Shown one piece after another: positions 41,272 to 51,075 of a stretch of DNA of 64,000 nucleotides. Source of the stretch: Providencia burhodogranariea DSM 19968 (GTDB lineage: Bacteria; Pseudomonadota; Gammaproteobacteria; Enterobacterales; Enterobacteriaceae). Position 1 is the stretch's first letter. The number at the start of each line of letters is the position of its first letter. Location of the stretch: positions 633,904-697,903 of the forward strand of contig NZ_KB233223.1 in the NCBI RefSeq assembly GCF_000314855.2, in the 5' to 3' direction. The notes under the pieces are model-generated. The model was not told the DNA's origin, made no database searches, and worked only from the letters and a program-made list of their open reading frames with translations. The position numbers were made by a program, and so were the translations under genes.

Positions 41272-43518
41272 ATGCTGATGCATCTACGTGAGATTGTCGA
41301 AAAAGTGGCAATGGCAACAAGTTTAGCCGAAGCGTTAGAGGTATTGGTAAACGAAACCTGCGAAGCAATGCAGACAGATGTTTGCTCAATCTACTTGGCT
41401 GATCATTTGCACCAATGCTATTACTTAATGGCAACCCGCGGGTTGAAAAAACCTAGCGGGATTGCTATTCGCCTTGGCTTTGATGAAGGCGTGGTCGGTG
41501 CCGTTGGGCGCCAATCTGAAATGCTTAACCTTGCCGATATCCGTGAACATCCTGAATTTAAATATCTTCCTCAATTAAAAGAAGGGCAACTTAAAGCCTT
41601 CTTAGGTGTACCTGTTGTTTATCGACGACAATTACTTGGCGTATTAGTTGTGCAACAACGCGAACGGCGTTTTTTCAGCGAAACTGAAGAGTCATTTATG
41701 GTGACGTTATCGATGCAACTGGCTGTCATTTTATCTCAAGCACAGACTAAAGGTATTTTTGGTCAATATAGACAAAGTCGCATTAAGGCTATTCCTGTAT
41801 CACAAGGGATCGTGATGGCTTATGGTTGGCAAGATACCTCACAACCTTCATTTGATAGTATTTGTGAAGCGAGTGCATTGAATGAAAATGATGAAAAACA
41901 GCGCCTAATTAATGCTATCGAAAATGCAGCGTCAGAGTGTCGGCGTATTAGTAAACGTTTTATCGCCAATTCACAAAAAGAAAGTGCTGCAATCTTTGAC
42001 CTCTATAACCATTTACTTCATGACCCTCAATTAAAAAAAAGATTATTTTCCGCCATTGGGCAGGGGTCAGTCGCTGAGTGGGCGGTTAAAACCGTAATCG
42101 AAGACTATGTTGAGCAATTTTCTCGCTTACATGATCTTTATCTACGAGAGAGAGGGGCTGATTTGCGTGCACTAGGCCAGCGTTTGTTATTCCATTTGGA
42201 TGATAGCCTAACATTGATGGATCAATGGCCTGAACGTTTTATTCTAGTTGCCGATGAGCTGAGTGCAAGCTTATTGGCTGAAATACCATTAGAGCAACTT
42301 GCGGGAGTGATTGTTCGTGATGGCGCAACACACTCTCATTCCGCTATTTTGATTCGTGCCATGGGTATCCCTGCAATAATGGGAGCAGATATAGATCCTT
42401 CTTTACTACACAATCGTTTTTTGATTCTTGATGGCTATCGGGGTGAGGTTTTCATTGAACCTGAAGATATTATTACTCAGGAATATAAGCAAATTATCGC
42501 GGAAGAAGATGTTCTTAGCCGATTAGCTGAAGGGGCTCTTGAGCAAGAAGTTATCCTTAAAAATGGTGAACAGGTTCATATCCATCTTAACGCAGGGCTA
42601 AGCCCACGCTATGAACAACAAATAAATATTGCTGTTGATGGTGTCGGTTTATACCGAACGGAATTGCCATTTATGCTACATAATGGCTTTCCATCTGAAG
42701 ATGAACAGAAACAGCTTTATCAAGAAGTATTACAGCTATTTTCCAATAAGCCTGTCGTACTTAGAACATTGGATATTGGCGCCGATAAGCAATTACCTTA
42801 CATGCCGATCAGCGAAGAAAATCCATGTCTTGGTTGGCGGGGCATTCGCGTCATGTTGGATCAACCTGAAATTTTCTTAATTCAGCTTCGAGCAATGCTA
42901 CATGCAAATATATCGACACAAAACTTGCGAATTTTATTGCCAATGATCACTAGCATTAATGAAGTGGATGAAGCCATTACATTGATTAAACGAGCAAGAG
43001 AAGAGCTTAGTGCGATATTAGATCAAACTGTACCGATGCCACAAATTGGTGTGATGTTTGAAGTACCTTCATTACTATTTTTACTTCCCGAATTAAAAAA
43101 ACGTGTAGATTATATTTCAATTGGTACTAATGATTTAACTCAATACCTACTTGCTGTTGATCGTAACAATACCCATGTCGCCGCTATCTACGATAATCTT
43201 CATCCCTCAATGATCCGGTTCTTAGCTAAAGTGTACGAAGAATGCTGCCGTATAGGCATGCCTGTTAGTGTTTGCGGGGAAATGGCAGGACAACCTTTGG
43301 GGGTAATGGCATTGATAGCTCTTGGATACCGTTCTTTGAGCATGAGCGGAAGAAGTGTGCCAAGGGTGAAGTATTTGATCCGGGGATTACAGCCTGAGTT
43401 GGTTAAAACGTTAGTTCCCCAACTTCTAGAGGCCGAAACGAGCGATGCCATAAGGCAAGCATTAAGTTTATTTATGGAGAAAAATGGATTAGGCGGCTTT
43501 GTTCGCGGTGGTATCTAA
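41272..43518 (+). CDS. ptsP: PEP-protein phosphotransferase PtsP (enzyme I-Ntr)
   Basis: PtsP is the first enzyme of the nitrogen-related phosphotransferase relay, passing phosphate from PEP to NPr. An N-terminal GAF domain (residues 1 to about 165) precedes an enzyme I-like region, with the phospho-His in GATHSHSAILIRAMG near residue 355 and a PEP-binding C-terminal barrel with ISIGTNDLTQY and SVCGEMAG. I chose the ATG at 41272, giving 748 residues, exactly the E. coli length; the frame is open further upstream within rppH. Confidence 0.96.
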   Translation: MLMHLREIVEKVAMATSLAEALEVLVNETCEAMQTDVCSIYLADHLHQCYYLMATRGLKKPSGIAIRLGFDEGVVGAVGRQSEMLNLADIREHPEFKYLPQLKEGQLKAFLGVPVVYRRQLLGVLVVQQRERRFFSETEESFMVTLSMQLAVILSQAQTKGIFGQYRQSRIKAIPVSQGIVMAYGWQDTSQPSFDSICEASALNENDEKQRLINAIENAASECRRISKRFIANSQKESAAIFDLYNHLLHDPQLKKRLFSAIGQGSVAEWAVKTVIEDYVEQFSRLHDLYLRERGADLRALGQRLLFHLDDSLTLMDQWPERFILVADELSASLLAEIPLEQLAGVIVRDGATHSHSAILIRAMGIPAIMGADIDPSLLHNRFLILDGYRGEVFIEPEDIITQEYKQIIAEEDVLSRLAEGALEQEVILKNGEQVHIHLNAGLSPRYEQQINIAVDGVGLYRTELPFMLHNGFPSEDEQKQLYQEVLQLFSNKPVVLRTLDIGADKQLPYMPISEENPCLGWRGIRVMLDQPEIFLIQLRAMLHANISTQNLRILLPMITSINEVDEAITLIKRAREELSAILDQTVPMPQIGVMFEVPSLLFLLPELKKRVDYISIGTNDLTQYLLAVDRNNTHVAAIYDNLHPSMIRFLAKVYEECCRIGMPVSVCGEMAGQPLGVMALIALGYRSLSMSGRSVPRVKYLIRGLQPELVKTLVPQLLEAETSDAIRQALSLFMEKNGLGGFVRGGI

Positions 43519-43592
43519 TCTGTTTATTAACCTGCGCTTGAGCTATGTTATGATGCGCAATGATTTTTGTTTAACAAATAAAATGGTGAACG

Positions 43593-44492
43593 ATGAGTAG
43601 CAGCTACTTAGCACTTCCAACAATTGATCCCGTCATGTTCTCGATTGGGCCAGTATCGCTTCACTGGTATGGTTTTATGTACCTCGTCGGGTTTGTTTTT
43701 GCATTATGGCTTGCAGGTCGCCGTGCATCCAAGCCGAATAGCGGTTGGACAAAAAATGAAGTTGAAAATTTACTTTACATCGGATTTGTAGGTGTTTTCA
43801 TTGGCGGAAGGTTAGGTTATGTCTTCTTCTACAACTTGCCCTTATTCCTTGATGACCCACTTTACTTATTTAAAGTCTGGGATGGTGGAATGTCATTCCA
43901 TGGCGGCTTAATTGGGGTTATTTGTGCAATGATGTGGTTTGCACATCGTACTCGCCGTCGTTTTTTACAAGTTGCTGATTTTGTTGCGCCATTAATTCCT
44001 TTTGGATTAGGTATGGGGCGGATTGGTAACTTTATTAATGGTGAGTTATGGGGACGTGTAACGCTTGATACTCCATGGGCATTTTTATTCCCGCGTTCAC
44101 AAAGCGAAGATATTCAACTTGCAGCCCAAGACCCATCTTTGCTACCGATTTTAGAGCAGTATGGGGTACTTCCTCGCCACCCATCACAGCTTTATGAGAT
44201 GTTTTTAGAGGGAATAGTACTGTTCCTTATTCTAAATTTATTTGTGCGTAAGCCTCGCCCTATGGGGAGTGTGTCAGGCTTATTCCTGATTGGTTATGGT
44301 GCATTCCGTATTATTGTCGAATTCTTTAGACAACCAGATGCACAGCTAGGTTTATTTGGTGGCATCAGTATGGGGCAAATTCTATCTATCCCAATGATTA
44401 TTATTGGTGTATTGATGATTATATGGGCTTATAAATATGGTAAAAATATTCCCGCACATAAACCCGATACTAAAAAAGTACCTAGTAAATAA
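43593..44492 (+). CDS. lgt: Prolipoprotein diacylglyceryl transferase Lgt
   Basis: Lgt attaches diacylglycerol from phosphatidylglycerol to the lipobox Cys of prolipoproteins. It is an inner-membrane protein with about seven hydrophobic helices; the signature [14 protein letters not shown] and the essential His in SFHGGLIGV are present. Length is 299 (E. coli 291), the extra residues forming a basic C-terminal tail. It lies between ptsP and thyA, as in E. coli. Confidence 0.97.
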   Translation: MSSSYLALPTIDPVMFSIGPVSLHWYGFMYLVGFVFALWLAGRRASKPNSGWTKNEVENLLYIGFVGVFIGGRLGYVFFYNLPLFLDDPLYLFKVWDGGMSFHGGLIGVICAMMWFAHRTRRRFLQVADFVAPLIPFGLGMGRIGNFINGELWGRVTLDTPWAFLFPRSQSEDIQLAAQDPSLLPILEQYGVLPRHPSQLYEMFLEGIVLFLILNLFVRKPRPMGSVSGLFLIGYGAFRIIVEFFRQPDAQLGLFGGISMGQILSIPMIIIGVLMIIWAYKYGKNIPAHKPDTKKVPSK

Positions 44493-44504
44493 ATAATAGA
44501 TTAA

Positions 44505-44532
44505 GGCTACTGTTGCTGGTGTAACAGTAGCC
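44505..44532. other. Hairpin between lgt and thyA
   Basis: GGCTACTGTT / AACAGTAGCC form a perfect 10-bp stem around an eight-base loop. No T-run follows, so it may only attenuate or stabilise the lgt-thyA transcript. Confidence 0.45.
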
Positions 44533-44552
44533 TGTAGAGTAAGAGAGTCACT

Positions 44553-45404
44553 ATGAAGCAGTATCTTGAGCTATGTCAGCACATTATTAATGAAGGTCAA
44601 TGGGTTGAAAACAAACGGACAGGTGTTCGTTGTTTAACGATTATCAATGCAGACCTTGAATATGATGTGGCAAATAACCAGTTTCCATTAATCACTACTC
44701 GTAAAAGTTTTTATAAGGCAGCTATTGCTGAATTGTTAGGCTATCTTCGAGGTTATGATAACGCAGCTCAATTTCGAGAAATTGGCTGTAATACTTGGAA
44801 TGCAAATGCCAATGACAACCTAGCTTGGTTAAATAATCCTCATCGTAAAGGTGAAGATGATATGGGACGTGTATACGGTGTTCAAGGGCGCTCTTGGCAA
44901 CGTCCTGATGGTTCACACCTTGATCAGCTTAAAAAAGTTGTCAATAACCTGAAAAATGGTATTGATGATCGCGCTGAAATTATCACTTTTTATAACCCCG
45001 GTGAATTTGAAATGGGCTGCTTACGGCCTTGTATGCATACTCATACTTTTTCACTTTTAGGCGATACACTTCACCTTACTTCTTATCAACGCAGTTGCGA
45101 TGTTCCACTCGGTTTGAATTTCAATCAAGTGCAATGCTTTGTCTTGCTAGCGTTAATGGCTCGGATTACTGGTCACAAAGCGGGCAAGGCTTATCATAAA
45201 ATTGTCAATGCGCATATTTATGAAAACCAGTTACCATTGATGCGTGATGTGCAGTTAAAGCGTGAACCGTTTCCGTCACCTTCATTATCAATAAATCCTC
45301 AAATTAAAACGTTGGAAGATATTGAAACTTGGGTAAGCACTGATGATTTCACTCTTGAAGGGTACGAGTGTCATGAGGGGATTAAGTATCCTTTCACAGT
45401 CTAA
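44553..45404 (+). CDS. thyA: Thymidylate synthase ThyA, long Vibrio-like form
   Basis: ThyA methylates dUMP to dTMP using methylene-tetrahydrofolate, giving the dihydrofolate that FolA recycles. The catalytic Cys160 lies in [11 protein letters not shown] and the nucleotide-binding motif is [14 protein letters not shown]. The 283-residue protein differs strongly from the 264-residue E. coli enzyme, whose active site reads APCHAFFQF. From memory it is much closer to the Vibrio-type ThyA, starting [10 protein letters not shown] and carrying [11 protein letters not shown]-like [14 protein letters not shown]. Its position after lgt is the normal one, so the allele may be ancestral or replaced in place. 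Confidence 0.95.
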   Translation: MKQYLELCQHIINEGQWVENKRTGVRCLTIINADLEYDVANNQFPLITTRKSFYKAAIAELLGYLRGYDNAAQFREIGCNTWNANANDNLAWLNNPHRKGEDDMGRVYGVQGRSWQRPDGSHLDQLKKVVNNLKNGIDDRAEIITFYNPGEFEMGCLRPCMHTHTFSLLGDTLHLTSYQRSCDVPLGLNFNQVQCFVLLALMARITGHKAGKAYHKIVNAHIYENQLPLMRDVQLKREPFPSPSLSINPQIKTLEDIETWVSTDDFTLEGYECHEGIKYPFTV

Positions 45405-45534
45405 AATATCCTTCATGCTTCGTGCCACAGCTGTGTTGCCTACGTTTATTTTTACTAATCATAAAGTTATCTATGCGCCTAGTGACTTATGTACTTGGCG
45501 CATAGCTGCAATACGAATTATTCGGCAATGTATA
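45404..45534. repeat. ERIC-type repeat after thyA
   Basis: Left arm ATATCCTTCATGCTTCGTGC, a GTGTTGCCTACG block, a centre AATCATAAAGTTATCTATG, and right arm GCTGCAATACGAATTATTCGG. It is about 130 bp long, like ERIC. Confidence 0.6.
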
Positions 45535-45805
45535 AGATTTAAATTATTTTATTTATCCTCCTATTAAAAAAGTAAGTCACTTCGCTATCTCTTGGTTTTT
45601 TTATCGTTTTTCAAGCTGCTTGATAATCTTTTTTTCTGTTAATTCTTTTAAATTGCGAGCCGCTTCGCAAGGTCGTTAACTCTTTTGGTAATTTTTACAT
45701 TTGCTTGCGAAGCGCTACCTAAACTCGGTTATCGACTCTGGTATTGTTGAATGTTTTTGCCAATATCAAACTTATATAGGGAAGAGGTATCGAGAGGAAA
45801 AGGGA
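45535..45805. other. AT-rich leader upstream of ppdA with an inverted repeat
   Basis: CGCTTCGCAAG (45661-45671) and CTTGCGAAGCG (45704-45714) are a perfect 11-bp inverted repeat with a 32-base spacer, about 90 bp upstream of ppdA. The rest is AT-rich with no gene. The ppdA promoter should lie here. Confidence 0.5.
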
Positions 45806-46291
45806 ATGAAAACAGTTATTAATCACCCGCAAAAAGGATTTACGCTTATTGAAATATTAATAGTCATGTTTATTTGCTCATTAGCGATGCTTCCAGCGTT
45901 ATATGGCTGGCAACAACAGCAACAAAGATTACGTTTGATTGATACTGCTCGGCAAGTTGCTACATTTGTTTATAGCCATTTGATGGAAAGTGTTTATCTA
46001 AATCAACACCGTATTTTATTGGTTAATGTTATGCAAAGTGACTGGCAGTTGATTATTAAAGATGCAAATACAGGTAAGTACATTACCACTCTGAACTCGA
46101 CGAAATTTGATGGGGTCGAAATAAAATCAGCAACTCGTTCATCTATTAATTTATATGGTAAACAAGGAACAACACACGCTTTTCGCATTGAGTTGAAAAA
46201 CGAGTTTGGTCAAATAACGGTTTTTATGTCGATCGCAGGCCGTATAAGAGCATGCAGTAACAAAAAAATAGTAGGGGTTCCTCGTTGCTGA
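45806..46291 (+). CDS. ppdA: Minor prepilin-like protein PpdA
   Basis: A type IV pilin-like protein with the prepilin peptidase site G-FTLIEILIVMF and a hydrophobic N-terminal helix. The chosen ATG at 45806 (161 residues, E. coli 156) follows GAGGAAAAGGGA; the frame is open 35 codons upstream without a ribosome site. The C-terminal domain has paired cysteines (CSNKKIVGVPRC). It is the first of four prepilin-cluster genes before recC, as in E. coli; the assembly system they serve there is uncertain. Confidence 0.88.
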   Translation: MKTVINHPQKGFTLIEILIVMFICSLAMLPALYGWQQQQQRLRLIDTARQVATFVYSHLMESVYLNQHRILLVNVMQSDWQLIIKDANTGKYITTLNSTKFDGVEIKSATRSSINLYGKQGTTHAFRIELKNEFGQITVFMSIAGRIRACSNKKIVGVPRC

Positions 46292-46302
46292 AATTTTTCT
46301 TA

Positions 46303-46890
46303 ATGCCTAAACATAACCAACAAGGATTTTCATTAATTGAAACATTAATTGCGATGGCAATAAGTAGCTTGATTTGTATCGCAGCTACGGCAGTTTTTCC
46401 AGGACTATTTAAAAAAATTCACCAATCTTATATTCAATATCAAATCGATAGAGAGGTTCGGCAAGTTCTTATCAGCATGGAGAAAGATTTTAGACGCATA
46501 GGTTATTGTGGCAGTCTCTCTTGTGAGGGGGAGGCACTCAAAATCGATGCTAAATTTCTGAGCCGATACCCTAATTCATGCATTATCTTTGCTTATGATC
46601 AGAATTTATCGGGTACATGGCGCCCAGTGAAACTGAAAAATAAAGAAACCGATTTTTTTGGTTATCGATTGAATGATAAAAAACTAGAATCAAACCGCAA
46701 TGTGATGAATTGTGATGGTAATCGGTGGCAATCGTTATTTGATCCCTTAATGGTGAAAGTAAAAGAATTGAGATTTACTTGGCATGAGCCCCAAGCTGTA
46801 CTTGAAATGAGTCTTAGTGTTGAAACGCCACATTTAGTTAATCAACGCTTTAGTTACCAAACTTCCGTGCTACTGAGAAATTTACAATGA
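46303..46890 (+). CDS. ppdB: Minor prepilin-like protein PpdB
   Basis: A prepilin with the cleavage motif QQG-FSLIETLIAMAISS near residue 8 and several cysteines in the periplasmic domain. I chose ATG 46303 (195 residues) because MPKHNQQGFSL aligns with E. coli MPVKEQGFSL. A TTG at 46285 overlaps the ppdA stop and has an AGGGG upstream, so it may be the true start. It overlaps ygdB by four bases. Confidence 0.85.
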   Translation: MPKHNQQGFSLIETLIAMAISSLICIAATAVFPGLFKKIHQSYIQYQIDREVRQVLISMEKDFRRIGYCGSLSCEGEALKIDAKFLSRYPNSCIIFAYDQNLSGTWRPVKLKNKETDFFGYRLNDKKLESNRNVMNCDGNRWQSLFDPLMVKVKELRFTWHEPQAVLEMSLSVETPHLVNQRFSYQTSVLLRNLQ

Positions 46891-47330
46891 ATCTAATAAA
46901 TAACCAAAGAGGAAATATTGCTTTGGTCATGGTGATTGTATTAATGACAGTAGCATTATTTTTGCTAAAAGCTTTACATTTTTATCAAGAAAATGCTCGT
47001 GATGAATTTTTTCGTGAAAAAAAATACATTGAGGCTTTTAATCAAGCGGAATCGGCTTTGTCATGGGGAATAGTACAATCTTGGCGATTTAATACAGCTA
47101 AAAATGCTGGTTGGCAATGTCAACAAGAGCCAAATCAGTCGTGGATGAGTTGTATCAAACATTACAAAGGAACCCAGTTCATTCTAACGGGTAGAGGTCT
47201 GTATAAAGGGAATGAATACATTAGTGTTTATCGCTGGGTTCTACCTATTGTAGGTACTCAAAAAGTGCAAGCCCGAATGAAAGGTTGGCTTGACTATTGT
47301 CCTGTTGATAAAAAAGGATTTTGTCGATGA
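46887..47330 (+). CDS. ygdB: Prepilin-cluster protein YgdB (DUF2509)
   Basis: A 147-residue protein with one N-terminal hydrophobic helix (NIALVMVIVLMTVALFLLKAL, about residues 10-30) preceded by QRG, similar to PilX-type minor pilins but lacking the full FTLIE motif. The C-terminal half is Trp/Cys-rich. Overlaps of four bases with ppdB and with ppdC (ATGA) indicate a coupled operon. Its position matches E. coli ygdB. Confidence 0.83.
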   Translation: MNLINNQRGNIALVMVIVLMTVALFLLKALHFYQENARDEFFREKKYIEAFNQAESALSWGIVQSWRFNTAKNAGWQCQQEPNQSWMSCIKHYKGTQFILTGRGLYKGNEYISVYRWVLPIVGTQKVQARMKGWLDYCPVDKKGFCR

Positions 47331-47704
47331 AACAACAAGATAAAAAGCAACAAGGCTTTGCATTAATCGAGTCAATGATTGCAATGGTTGTTTTTGCTAT
47401 TCTGCTCGTCGCTCTGCTAAACTACAGTCAATATATCACCTTGAATTTCAATTGGATATTTAGGCAATCAGCTGCCATTAGAGAGTTACAAAGTAATTTA
47501 GAACGTAAAGCGTCAATGATGGATATAGAATCAAAAAACACAAAATTATTTTATCCGGATTGGCAGATAAACTTACAGACTTTCGCGGTGTCAGAGAATT
47601 GTACTGATACAACAATAGCTCTATCCACAGCTAGACAAACACTTTCTCTAAGCCGCTGGTTTTGCAGAACAGGAGATAACAATGTTCCAAGTTTATCATT
47701 CTAA
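47327..47704 (+). CDS. ppdC: Minor prepilin-like protein PpdC
   Basis: A 125-residue prepilin with QQG-FALIESMIAMVVFAILL and a cysteine pair in the C-terminal domain. The ATG at 47327 overlaps the ygdB stop (ATGA) and has AAGGA upstream. Its end overlaps recC by 23 bp, so the prepilin cluster runs into the recombination genes. Confidence 0.85.
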   Translation: MKQQDKKQQGFALIESMIAMVVFAILLVALLNYSQYITLNFNWIFRQSAAIRELQSNLERKASMMDIESKNTKLFYPDWQINLQTFAVSENCTDTTIALSTARQTLSLSRWFCRTGDNNVPSLSF

Positions 47705-50700
47705 TCAATTAGAACTACTAAAGGAGCTAATGGCTCATTTAATTGAGAATGCTCCCCTTTCTCATCCGTTCGAACAAGAGATAATCTTGGTGCAAAGCCC
47801 TGGCATGTCTCAATGGTTGCAAATTGAATTGGCAAAATCCTTTGGGATAGCAGCTAATATTCATTATCCTCTACCAGCTACTTTTATTTGGGATATGTTT
47901 CGTCGTGTATTACCTGATATACCGAAAGAAAGTGCCTTTACTAAGCAGGCAATGGCATGGAAATTAATGAAAATTTTGCCAGAGGTCATTGATGAAGATG
48001 AATTTGAGTCACTACGTCATTATCTACAACAAGATTTAGATAAACGAAAATTACACCAGCTTGCTGGGCGTGTCGCAGACTTGTTTGATCAGTATCTCGT
48101 TTATCGGCCTCAATGGATTGAAAAGTGGCAACAAAACGAATTAGTTGATGAGCTGAGTGCCAATCAATTATGGCAAAAAAGATTATGGTTACGGTTGGTC
48201 GAGTACACGCAAGAACTTGGCCAATCTCCGTGGCATCGAGCAAACCTCTATCAGAGCTTTATCGATAAGTTATCGAACAATCATGATTTTCAAAATGTAC
48301 TGCCAAAACGTATTTTTATTTGCGGTATTTCATCACTGCCTCCGGTTTATCTACAGGCAATTACTGCCATTGCTGAGCACACCGATATTCATCTGATGTT
48401 TACTAACCCTTGTCGTTATTATTGGGGGGATATTCATAGCCATTCTTTTCTTGCGAAATTGCAAAAGCGTAAATTGCGTCATTATCTCGATAAACACGAA
48501 ATATCACGCTTTAAAATCGATGAGCATGCTAAGCAACTATTTAATGACGAGGGTGAGCAAAATGTTGCCAACCCATTGCTTGCTTCATGGGGAAAGTTAG
48601 GGCGGGATAACCTCTATTTTATTTCACAGATCGACAGTGTTAATGAAATCTCAGCATTTGTAGATACTAATCGAAGCAGTTTACTCGAAAATCTACAACA
48701 AGATATTTTAGATCTCGAAAACCATGCGCAATTAGGCACGACATTAGAAGATTATGAATCAAGCATAGGTAAACGCTCATTAGTCTTATCAGACCAATCA
48801 GTAACCTTTCATTCCTGCCATAGTGCTCAGAGGGAAGTTGAAGTATTACAGGACAAGCTACTCGCATTATTTGAGCAAGACCCCTCTTTAACACCGAGGG
48901 ATGTTATTGTTATGGTTTCTGATATTGATAGCTACACGCCATTTATCCAAGCTGTGTTTGGTAACACGGCTTCCCAACGTTATATCCCTTTTTCTATTTC
49001 AGATCGGAAAGCCTTACAAGCACATCCTATTTTGCAGGTTTTTATTCTACTCCTTGACCTACCACAAAGCCGATTCTCAACAGAGCAAGTACTTACATTA
49101 TTAGAGGTTTCTGCATTTGCTGCTTGCTTCGGTATTGATGAAAGTGAACTCGGGTTACTACGTCGATGGGTAAATGAATCAGGAATCCGTTGGGGGTTAG
49201 ATGATGATAATGTTCGTTCATTGTCTCTACCTGTTATTGGGCAAAATACATGGCAATTTGGTTTGAGCCGTATGCTATTGGGCTACGCAATGGATAGCCG
49301 ATATGGTCCTTGGCATGGTATTTTGCCCTATGATGAGAGTAGTGGTTTAGCCGCGCAATTAGCCGGTAAACTTGCTTTGCTCGTCAACACGTTAAAAGAA
49401 TGGCGGACGTTATTGGAGGTTGATAGAACCCTTGATGAATGGAAGGATATTTGCCAACAACTGATTCATAGTTTCTTTAGCGTTGATGGTGACGCTGAAT
49501 TAGTTCTGACGCTTGTGACTGAACAATGGCATAAGATTATTGAAAACGCGCTTAGCTCTGGTTACGGCGAGCAAGTACCTTTATGTCTAATTCGTGACGA
49601 GCTGGCAATTTGCTTTGATAATGAGAAGATAAGTCAGCGTTTTCTTGCCGGTTCTGTGAATTTTTGTACGTTAATGCCTATGCGTTCTGTACCGTTCAAA
49701 GTGGTTTGCCTGTTAGGGATGAACGATGGAATTTATCCTCGAAGCATTCCTCCATTGGGTTTTGATTTAATGGCAGAAAAATCGATCAGAGGGGATAGAA
49801 AGCGTAGAGATGATGACCGCTATTTATTCTTAGAAGCGTTGAATTCAGCGGCAAAACAACTTTATATCAGCTATGTTGGGCTATCTATTCAAGATAACCA
49901 AGCTTGTAATCCATCAGTATTGGTTTCTGAGCTTTTAGATTATATTTGCCAGAGCTTCTGTCTACAGGGAGATGAAAATCTCAATATTGATAGCAGTGCA
50001 ATAAGGCTGAGAGATCATCTTGTAGTTCAACATAATAGGGTTCCCTTTGCTAAAGAGAATTTTATTCCTAATTCTCCGTATCAAAGTTTTGCAGCTGAAT
50101 GGTTACCTGCAGCAAAATCAATTCTTCACGAAAATAAACAATTTATTTCTAAGCTCGATACACGTGAACAAGTAATAGAAATTACAGTCGAACAATTGTT
50201 ACGTTTTTATCGTCACCCTATTAGAGCCTTTTTCCAACAGCGTTTGAAGGTTCATTTCTCTATTGAAGAAACTGAACTTCCAGAAGATGAACCATTTATC
50301 TTGGACAGATTGCAACGCTATAAGATGAATGAACGAGTCTTAGCATTGTTAGTTAAAGATGAAAATCCAACTCCATTATATCAAGCACTAAGAGCAGCGG
50401 GGCAACTGCCAGCGAAGCAATTTGGGCAATTATTTTGGGAACAACAAATTAATGAAATTGCGCCACTTGCCGAAAAAGTAAAAGAGCACAGCATACAACC
50501 ATTTAATTATGTGATTGATACTAAAATTAGTGGTATCAAGATAACGGGTGTATTGAAGAATGTGCATGAAAAAGGCTTACTGCGCTATCGGCCTGCTTAT
50601 TTGACGGCTAATGATGGTATTCAATTATGGATAGAACATCTATTATTTAACTTATTAGTCGGTGAAGGTAACAGTGTTGCGTTAGGTCGTGAGAATAGTA

Positions 50701-51056
50701 TTTGGCACTTTACTAGTGTACAACAAGACGATGCTCAACGTTATCTAGAACAATTGGTTAGTGGGTATTGTGAGGGGCAAAATATGCCTCTGTTACTGCT
50801 AAACCAAAGCGGCTGGAACTGGTTATCAGCGTGTTTTGATAAGAAAACAAAGCAGTATGATTTTATCTCTGAAGAGGTTCAACAAAAAGCATTATCTGTG
50901 TTGATACAAAGTCTTCAAGGTTCTTCTATGAAAAAAGGTGAAATGGAAGACGATTATGTTTTACGAGTTTGTAGGAATATTAATCAAAAGCTAGTTCAAT
51001 CGTTACTGGAAAATACTCAGCACTACCTTTTTCCAATGACCGGATATTTAAAATAA
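47682..51056 (+). CDS. recC: Exodeoxyribonuclease V gamma chain RecC
   Basis: RecC holds the RecBCD complex together, splits the duplex and recognises Chi. The 1124-residue protein begins MFQVYHSNQLELLKELM and has the conserved blocks FIWDMFRRVLPDIPKESAF, NPLLASWGKLGRD, FHSCHSAQREVEVL, MVSDIDSYTPFIQAVFG, WGLDDDNVR, LMPMRSVPFKVVCLLGMNDG and GDRKRRDDDRYLFLEAL. The ATG lies within the end of ppdC. It is followed by ptrA, recB and recD, the E. coli order. Confidence 0.97.
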   Translation: MFQVYHSNQLELLKELMAHLIENAPLSHPFEQEIILVQSPGMSQWLQIELAKSFGIAANIHYPLPATFIWDMFRRVLPDIPKESAFTKQAMAWKLMKILPEVIDEDEFESLRHYLQQDLDKRKLHQLAGRVADLFDQYLVYRPQWIEKWQQNELVDELSANQLWQKRLWLRLVEYTQELGQSPWHRANLYQSFIDKLSNNHDFQNVLPKRIFICGISSLPPVYLQAITAIAEHTDIHLMFTNPCRYYWGDIHSHSFLAKLQKRKLRHYLDKHEISRFKIDEHAKQLFNDEGEQNVANPLLASWGKLGRDNLYFISQIDSVNEISAFVDTNRSSLLENLQQDILDLENHAQLGTTLEDYESSIGKRSLVLSDQSVTFHSCHSAQREVEVLQDKLLALFEQDPSLTPRDVIVMVSDIDSYTPFIQAVFGNTASQRYIPFSISDRKALQAHPILQVFILLLDLPQSRFSTEQVLTLLEVSAFAACFGIDESELGLLRRWVNESGIRWGLDDDNVRSLSLPVIGQNTWQFGLSRMLLGYAMDSRYGPWHGILPYDESSGLAAQLAGKLALLVNTLKEWRTLLEVDRTLDEWKDICQQLIHSFFSVDGDAELVLTLVTEQWHKIIENALSSGYGEQVPLCLIRDELAICFDNEKISQRFLAGSVNFCTLMPMRSVPFKVVCLLGMNDGIYPRSIPPLGFDLMAEKSIRGDRKRRDDDRYLFLEALNSAAKQLYISYVGLSIQDNQACNPSVLVSELLDYICQSFCLQGDENLNIDSSAIRLRDHLVVQHNRVPFAKENFIPNSPYQSFAAEWLPAAKSILHENKQFISKLDTREQVIEITVEQLLRFYRHPIRAFFQQRLKVHFSIEETELPEDEPFILDRLQRYKMNERVLALLVKDENPTPLYQALRAAGQLPAKQFGQLFWEQQINEIAPLAEKVKEHSIQPFNYVIDTKISGIKITGVLKNVHEKGLLRYRPAYLTANDGIQLWIEHLLFNLLVGEGNSVALGRENSIWHFTSVQQDDAQRYLEQLVSGYCEGQNMPLLLLNQSGWNWLSACFDKKTKQYDFISEEVQQKALSVLIQSLQGSSMKKGEMEDDYVLRVCRNINQKLVQSLLENTQHYLFPMTGYLK

Positions 51057-51075
51057 AAAAGGAGAGCATTAAAGG

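Noticed and set aside
45404-45567. 74-codon frame after thyA
   Set aside because: It overlaps the thyA end in another frame and translates an ERIC-type repeat.
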